Positions 14,501 through 23,500 of a stretch of 64,000 bases of DNA are shown here, piece after piece. A program made the position numbers and the translations under genes. The notes under the pieces were generated by a model, which did no database searches, was not told where the DNA came from, and saw nothing but the letters and a program-made list of their open reading frames with translations. Within the stretch, counting starts at the first letter, position 1, and every line of letters starts with the position of its first letter. Source of the DNA: Stictocephala bisonia (taxonomy: Eukaryota; Arthropoda; Insecta; Hemiptera; Membracidae); assembly GCA_035578905.1 (NCBI GenBank), contig JAQJVL010000161.1, forward strand, positions 1,133,020 through 1,197,019, in the 5' to 3' direction.

Positions 14501-17500
14501 TTTACAAAACAGCATTGAATTTGATATTGTTGAAATGTTTGCCTTGAAATATATTTGTAGACAATAAGAAGTAAAAATTTAAAACAATAGTTAAATTTAA
14601 ATAATCAAAAACTAAGCAATATTATAACATTTAAAGTTTGCTGCTGTATAAAAAATTCCATAAAGGAAGGAACATCAGGAGTAGTCCAGAATTGAGTATT
14701 TGACCTGCAGGCCAAACATCCAACCTCATTGCATATGTGTATTTGACAACTGAGTTGTTATATTCAGTAATTTCAGAATACATATAGAAAATAAGACTCT
14801 GTAAGGAACCTGAACTTAGGCTTTAGTAGAAAACGTGCATAGTACTTCATGTTAAAAATCAGAACATCACAAAAAAGCAAAATAATATCCTCGCTCTTAA
14901 TACATCACAGTTGTTTTTCAATCGTAGAACATCGTTTGTACGAAGCAACTCTACCTTATGATTGTTCACAGGCATTACTGTCCAATGCTACCCAAGTGAC
15001 CCTGCAGAATGTGTCGCCAGCAATGTCTGGTCTCTACAGCTGTGAGGTCTCCGCTGACGCACCTTCCTTTCAGACAGCTCTGGTCACGGGCCAAATAGTT
15101 ATTGTTAGTAAGTATTGTTAAGATTATTGCCAAAAGGAACTTGTATTTTGGTCTGCCACCTTCGAAGGTAGACCTCTTATTATTACAATACAAGTTAAGG
15201 TCTGTCACCTTCGAAGGTAGACCTCTTGTTATTACAATACAAGTTAAGGTCTGCCACCTTCGAAGGTAGACCTCTTATTATTACAATACAAGTTAAGGTA
15301 TGTCACCTTCGAAGGTAGACCTCTTATTATTACAATACAAGTTAAGGTCTGTCACCTTCGAAGGTAGACCTCTTATTATTACAATACAAGTTAAGGTCTG
15401 TCACCTTCGAAGGTAGACCTCTTATTATTACAATACAAGTTAAGGTCTGTCACCTTCGAAGGTAGACCTCTTATTATTACATGACCTCTTATTATTACAA
15501 TACAAGTTAAGGTCTGTCACCTTCGAAGGTAGACCTCTTATTATTACAATACAAGTTAAGGTCTGTCACCTTCGAAGGTAGACCTCTTATTATTACAATA
15601 CAAGTTAAGGTCTGTCACCTTCGAAGGTAGACCTCTTATTATTACAATACAAGTTAAGGTCTGTCACCTTCGAAGGTAGACCTCTTATTATTACAATACA
15701 AGTTAAGGTCTGTCACCTTCGAAGGTAGACCTCTTATTATTACAATACAAGTTAAGGTCTGTCACCTTCGAAGGTAGACCTCTTATTATTACAATACAAG
15801 TTAAGGTCTGTCCACCTTCGAAGGTAGACCTCTTATTATTACAGTACAAGTTAAGGTCTGTCACCTTCGAAGGTAGACCTCTTATTATTACAATACAAGT
15901 TAAGGTCTGTCACCTTCGAAGGTAGACCTCTTATTATTACAGTACAAGTTAAGGTCTGCCACCTTCGAAGGTAGACCTCTTATTATTACAGTACAAGTTA
16001 AGGTCTGTCACCTTCGAAGGTAGACCTCTTATTATTACAATACAAGTTAAGGCCTGTCACCTTCGAAGGTAGACCTCTTATTATTACAATACAAGTTAAG
16101 GTCTGCCACCTTCGAAGGTAGACCTCTTATTATTACAATACAAGTTAAGGTCTGTCACCTTCGAAGGTAGACCTCTTATTATTACAATACAAGTTAAGGT
16201 CTGCCACCTTCGAAGGTAGACCTCTTATTATTACAATACAAGTTAAGGTCTGCCACCTTCGAAGGTAGACCTCTTATTATTACAATACAAGTTAAGGTCT
16301 GCCACCTTCGAAGGTAGACCTCTTATTATTACAGTACAAGTTAAGGTCTGCCACCTTCGAAGGTAGACCTCTTATTATTACAGTACAAGTTAAGGCCTGT
16401 CACCTTCGAAGGTAGACCTCTTATTATTACAATACAAGTTAAGGCCTGCCACCTTCGAAGGTAGACCTCTTATTATTACAGTACAAGTTAAGGTCTGTCA
16501 CCTTCGAAGGTAGACCTCTTATTATTACAATACAAGTTAAGGTCTGTCACCTTCGAAGGTAGACCTCTTGTTATTACAATACAAGTTAAGGTCTGTCACC
16601 TTCGAAGGTAGACCTCTTATTATTACAATACAAGTTAAGGTCTGTCACCTTCGAAGGTAGACCTCTTATTATTACAATACAAGTTAAGGTCTGTCACCTT
16701 CGAAGGTAGACCTCTTATTATTACAATACAAGTTAAGGTCTGTCACCTTCGAAGGTAGACCTCTTATTATTACAATACAAGTTAAGGTCTGTCACCTTCG
16801 AAGGTAGACCTCTTATTATTACAATACAAGTTAAGGTCTGTCACCTTCGAAGGTAGACCTCTTATTATTACAATACAAGTTAAGGTCTGCCACCTTCGAA
16901 GGTAGACCTCTTATTATTACAGTACAAGTTAAGGTCTGTCACCTTCGAAGGTAGACCTCTTATTATTACAATACAAGTTAAGGTCTGTCACCTTCGAAGG
17001 TAGACCTCTTATTATTACAATACAAGTTAAGGTCTGTCACCTTCGAAGGTAGACCTCTTATTATTACAATACAAGTTAAGGTCTGTCACCTTCGAAGGTA
17101 GACCTCTTATTATTACAATACAAGTTAAGGTCTGTCACCTTCGAAGGTAGACCTCTTATTATTATTACAATACAAGTTAAGGTCTGTCACCTTCGAAGGT
17201 AGACCTCTTATTATTATTACAATACAAGTTAAGGTCTGTCACCTTCGAAGGTAGACCTCTTATTATTACAATACAAGTTAAGGTCTGCCACCTTCGAAGG
17301 TAGACCTCTTATTATTACAGTACAAGTTAGTATTGTTATGAGTATTGAATTTAAAATCTTTAATTTTTTGTAAACATGTCCTGGTCAAATTCTTCTTAGT
17401 CTTCTAGAAGGTTTTAATATTTTGTATATGTAGTTGTAATTTATTGAACAGCTTTGATTTAAGTGTATTATTTACAAAGGTACAAAAGAAATACACAGGT

Positions 17501-20500
17501 CAGTGGTAAATATAATTTTAAGACTGTATTGATAGGTACTCCTACAGTAGAAAAACAACATCACTAACAAATTTTCCATGATTGATTTAGCACTCAGTAA
17601 ATTAGTGCAGATTAGATAAAAATCTAATCTGCACTAATTTACTGAGAATTGTGGAAAATGGATTAGAAAGTCAAGTTGAGTTAGTTTATTCATCACAGTA
17701 AATAAAAAGTAAATACTGTAGTTAAGATATCCAACAAATTGTTATGCTATCGGTATTATCCTGATTGGTTGTATTTAACAATAGATGGTAAAAGGGTTAC
17801 CTCTTTTTTGTTATGATACTAATGGATGTGACATTTCACAGCACCCCCTAAACATCGGCCTTCACTACACGGCCTTAAGCCTCGTTACCGTGAGGGAGAC
17901 ACTCTGAGAGTTAATTGTACTTCGGCATACTCGCTTCCTGCTGCAAATCTTTCTTGGCTACTCAATGGCCATCAGGTAACTTTTTTATGAATTTATATGG
18001 TATATTTATTAGTATTCATGGTAATTACATGCTTATATATAATAAATCAGTTTTGTATCCTCCATTTATAAATAAAAAATAGTGTATGTCCGAAATTCTT
18101 TCTAATCCCAACTGCAAACTCAATTTTAGGCAATTGATGAGTACATGAATTATCCTAGTAACAAGTAAACAATTTTGTTTTAATACAAATGTACAAAAAC
18201 GTAAATAAATGATTTATCTCTCATGAACTGTAATGTACCATTGTTATTTGTAAATCTGGGATGTAATAAGATTACTACTTGAATTGTAATAAGTGACTCA
18301 GAATAAGGGAACTCACAAATTCATCTGTCACAGCAATATAATATGATATGTGTCCAAGACTTAACTGTACGAAAGGTAAACTATGTCAACTTCAGAGCAC
18401 TATCACACCAGGGTACGCTCAGTCTTATAACCTTTATGCTATTAATTGGTTCACTGAAAGGGTAGCATGCAGCAACTTTGTTTTTTAAAAACAAAGATTT
18501 GTCAAGTATCAACAAAAAGAAACCCCCAGAAATTAATGGTTGTAACCAGGAGTTTCTGGACTCCTTGAAGTAGACTGTACTGTTGTATCTAGAGAGGAAG
18601 GAGCGTAACACCAAATCTCTAAAAATTGAGAAAACGAAAATCCTAGGAGTCATGGACCAAACCTTGCTAAAGGTGAGAAGGTCCTGCAAAAAGAAAAGGC
18701 ACATTTTTTAGACAAGCAACTTAGAACATACATAAAATGTTCACCCAAAGCCAGATACTCTGGGGACTAGGATAGTATTACTATGACACTTTGATTGTGA
18801 CTCCTGGAATAATCCAAACTCCTTTGGGAAAGTAGATGTCATAATCATCTAACTTCAATGGAGGCTGGTAATTTAAGACAAAAATTGGTAGGTGATATAG
18901 TCTAGAGCTTCTAAAAAAGTTGATATTTTGTTTTATACATTTTTAAAATGCCTTATTACAACTACAAAAAACCAATTAAAATAAAACATTAATATTTTTA
19001 AATAAATATAACATGCAAATAATAATCCAAAGCATGGGCACTGAGACATATTCAATAAATTAATACACCAATAAATCGTGAGATTATATAACTGTTCTTT
19101 CTGCATAACTACATTACTAAATAATGACATTACTAATTAATAATATATAAATATAAAACAAGCTATAAATGAACAACTAACAACCATTTAACAATAATAT
19201 AAAATAAAAATGCAACAACAATGAAATAACAGTCAATATAAATAACATTAATAAACATAACATGAACAATACAATTTAAAGGATAACATAAACATAACAC
19301 ATTACCTTACCGATTACACACTCTGGAGTTAAATATATTCCTATAAAGATATCCTTACACACATAAGTTGTTTGTGGAGAGAATGGCTCTTTATTAATCA
19401 ATTCTGGTATGATTGCCATATAAAATTAGACCATATCTAAAAACAGATTGGAAAAAGACTAAGTATACAGCTCTTTTGTAATTTACTGGTGCAGTGGCAT
19501 TGATCAATTAAAAAGATAAATAACACTGAAGTCTTTTATTTAAGTAAGCGATATGTGTCTCCCACGCCAAATTTTTGTCAAAGTTAAAACCCAAGAATTT
19601 AACTTTACCTGAGAAACTATGTTCTAATGAACTAGAAATGTAACTAAAATTAATAACTTTTTTTGTCCTGATTTAGCAAGAAACCATTTGAATAGATTCA
19701 ATTTGTATCATATCTTAATGTATCATTTAATCTATCCATAATGTACACAACGAGGATAGTGTCATCAGCATATAATATGGTTTTTGAATTCATACCCAGT
19801 GGCAGATCATTTACATTAATTAAAAAGAGTGCAAGGCTCAGTACAGAATCATGTGGACACCCCATTCCATAAGAGCTTCCTCTGACCACTTTAACATAAA
19901 CCAATTGTTTATGTTAATGTCTAATATACGATTAGCTAGTTAAAAAAATATATATATATATATATATAGATTATGTCCAGAAAATCCGTAATACTGTTTT
20001 TTATTTAATGATCAGAATTGTACATTCAACCCTGCTGAAGTCACAAAAAGTTGCCTTAGCAAAAACGTTGTCCTCAAAAGAAGAGTGAAATTGCCTAATA
20101 AGTTTATCTAAAGAATGAAAAGTTGATTTATCTATTCTAAAACTGAATTGCAAGCAATTTATTATCCATATGCAAATTAGATGTACAAATATTAAATCAT
20201 GGCTGTAAACTTAGTTACAAGAGCCTAACTCCTTCTGTTGAATCCACCTGAAATTGTATAGCAAGTTCTAGGAAAGTTTTCAACCACAGTCCCAAAAATA
20301 ACTGAGTAACCAAGGAAGTCATTATTCAAATTCAAATTCATTTATTGACAAAATTCATACATTACAGGCATTGAAACCCAATTACAATGTTGCATTAAAA
20401 TAATACAGTGTATAAATATCGAGGAATGTAGTCTTTCAAGAATCACTTCAAAGCATACAGAAAAGCAAACAACAAATAATAAATATATTAAACTTGCAAA

Positions 20501-23500
20501 CAGACGAGATTATCCTCGGTCAAAATCTATTAGGTTATTTAATCATTACAACAAACTAAACATATAAAAAGTGGGTTAATAAATATTTAAATAAGATATT
20601 ACAAGACAATTATTCTGCACATGCTCAAATAAAAACGTACAATTAAAATATGTTGAAATTAATAAATTACAATGCCATTAATTAGATCAATAAAAAATGT
20701 TACAATAAATTAATTTTACAATATACTAAATTAATGCACACTGGCGTTTACAGCTTTTAAAAAATTGTTTAACGAATAACTAAAAATATCAACACTTACG
20801 GAAAGCGAATTGTGCAGCCTAATCATAACATTGAGTGGAGAGTTAGCAGACAGGTTGGTACGAGAAAAGCAGGGAGTGAACAACATACGACTCCTTGTAT
20901 TAGGGCGAGGAACATGGAATTGTAGTTTTGACAATAGAGCCGAGTCGTCGAGCCCACCACCTACAAGCAGGCAAGCCAACATAGCCACCTTCCGCCGTAC
21001 ACTCAGAGAGTCTAAATGAAATATCGATAGTAGCTCCGAATATGGAATCACTGTTGTAAAGTGACCAAATTCCTTGAAATACAAAAACTTCAAAAATTGT
21101 TTCTGAACATTCTCAACCATATCTGAGAGGTAAGCGTATGATGGCATCCAGATAACTGAACCATATTCTAATCTAGATCCTATTATTTTATAATAATAAT
21201 TATAATTATTATTATATTATTATAATAATAATAATAATAACCTAATAATTATGTTAGGTTCCATTCAATAAAGTGGGTCAGGAACAGCTGTATAGTCCCT
21301 GACCAATGATATAAAAGAACCAGTCAAAGTTGGGATAAGTACCTCTAAAATATTCTTCTCTTGCACCATCCCCTACATAAAATAAGTGGTGGCTTTTTTG
21401 TGATAGCTGATTATCACTGGTAAATATGTACTAATTAACATTTCAGTGCTCAAGCTGTCTTCTATTGTAATCCAAGTGGGTTGGGTTTTTATGTATGTAA
21501 GGGTTGGCTACACTCTATGAGCTTGAGGTCTTGTCTACCTTTCCTTCTCTTCGATAGACCACACTCAGTAGAAGAGTGTGACAACTTGATCATCATTTGT
21601 TTTCCTTGTAAATAATTACTTTGTACAGTTGTAAATATCCTTAAAAGTACGAGGGGAAACCCCTGCATGCTATGCATGCCAACCCTGTTACTCGCTGTGC
21701 TCATGTCACCTCGGCCTTCAGCGTCGGCTTGTGACTTTTGACAGCAAATAATAGTAGATTAACTGTATAACGTAAAATCACAATATTAAATTTATTTACA
21801 GTATCTCACTCACATTACTTGCGTTTCTACCTATTTATTATCATAAACACCTAGTGGTATTACTTTGACTATTTAAAACGTATTCATTTCATTTGTTTTT
21901 TGTTTAACAGCTGAAGATTTATTAGATACATAAAATAACTACATTAGATTACCATTAATACCATGCCACAACCTACCCTGGATTAACGTTATGAAATATC
22001 TAACCTCCTCAATATTACAAATACCATTGTTTACATTTCAACTATTAAAACGTTTTGGAAATCATTATTTACATTTGAACAGCTGTTACTTTTCGATTCA
22101 TTTAAATCTCTCTCCATGTTATTCTTATGGCCGAAAAACGTACTTTGATGACTTCCCATTCCTTTCAGGGTGAATATATTGAAGAATTAAGACCTTATTG
22201 CACAACTACGAACAGAGGCAAATTTTTTGACACCTCATCCGTTTAAATTGGTTAAGAAATAAGGGAGGAGTTACGTTCACAAAAAATCGGCTTCACGTAT
22301 TATATATAAGGATGTTCTTTTATCATTTACTAGTATCTTTTATGATTTTTATTATAAAACATGCAAGATCTAAACTTAAAAACAATTGTATTTTGTTTAT
22401 TGCAAAACATGTATTTACTACAAGAAAACTGTTGTTTAGAAATAAAGTTAAATTTTATTGTTTATTTATAGAATAAAATTATTTATTCTACCAAAACGTG
22501 TTTTATACTTGTTTAAGAACCAATATACCGAATTTAAAACGATTAGGTAATCAATAAAAAAAAAAATAATAATAAAAAAATAAAAAAATAATAAAATAAA
22601 AAATTACAAAATTGACTACGATAGCAGTCCATACGAGTACTCACGTTCCAATAATTTCACACAAGCACTCCAGAGTTAATTATTGTTCATCCTACTTTAT
22701 TGGATTTAGTATATATCCTAATTATTTCTTTCTAAACATTAATTTTAGTGTTCTTTGCAGTATTTCTTACATGTTCAGTTACATATCCTTTATGTACTGT
22801 AATGTATGTTAAGAGTAAATAAACAAAAAATATCGCAAATCTGAAAAAAAAATCAAGAAAAATGTATCCTCCTCTTCTTACAAAACTGATGCTGTTCCTT
22901 AAAACTATAATAGAAATAATTCTTATCCCGTCAACTTCCACTTCTCATGCTGGACACTTTATATAGGGCAGGCTCTACACTACTACACCATAGACAAGTG
23001 CCACTATTAAAGTTGCATAGAAAAAGTACCATCTGCAACTGAATCCAAACTGAAATCCTTGGCTTTGTACCTGGCCACAGTACAACGTTGTAGACCACTC
23101 GTCCGTTTCATCACTGATGGTGACTCAGTATTTTTTGTGTTAATAGACCATAATTTACTATGTACTTGATTTCGCTTTGAATGGTTAGTTTAGCATTAAA
23201 TAATGATCAACTGGATGATAAATGTTATACTTAAAATTGTACAACTGAAGTTTTTTCCCAGATGTAAATGAGTACCAAGCATAATTGAATATAATTCAAA
23301 GTCCCTCAATATCAATAATATTTAGTAATAATAGTTCCGAACATTATTTATTAAACTCTCTTTGTTTTTTCTGTGTCTGTGCAGGTTGATAAACACTATG
23401 TGAAAAATAATAAAAAAAGTATGGTAAAAGAGAATGGAGATGATTTAGACACGTCAATAAGCATTCTTGAGAAAATCTTGAATACTCATGATTTTGCAAG

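Noticed and set aside
15150..17329. Regular short repeats that could be mistaken for a CRISPR array
   Set aside because: The unit is repeated head to tail with no unique spacers, in a eukaryotic intron.
18381..18704. 107-codon frame on the - strand
   Set aside because: Hydrophobic, AT-driven composition, no motif, within a Beat intron on the opposite strand.
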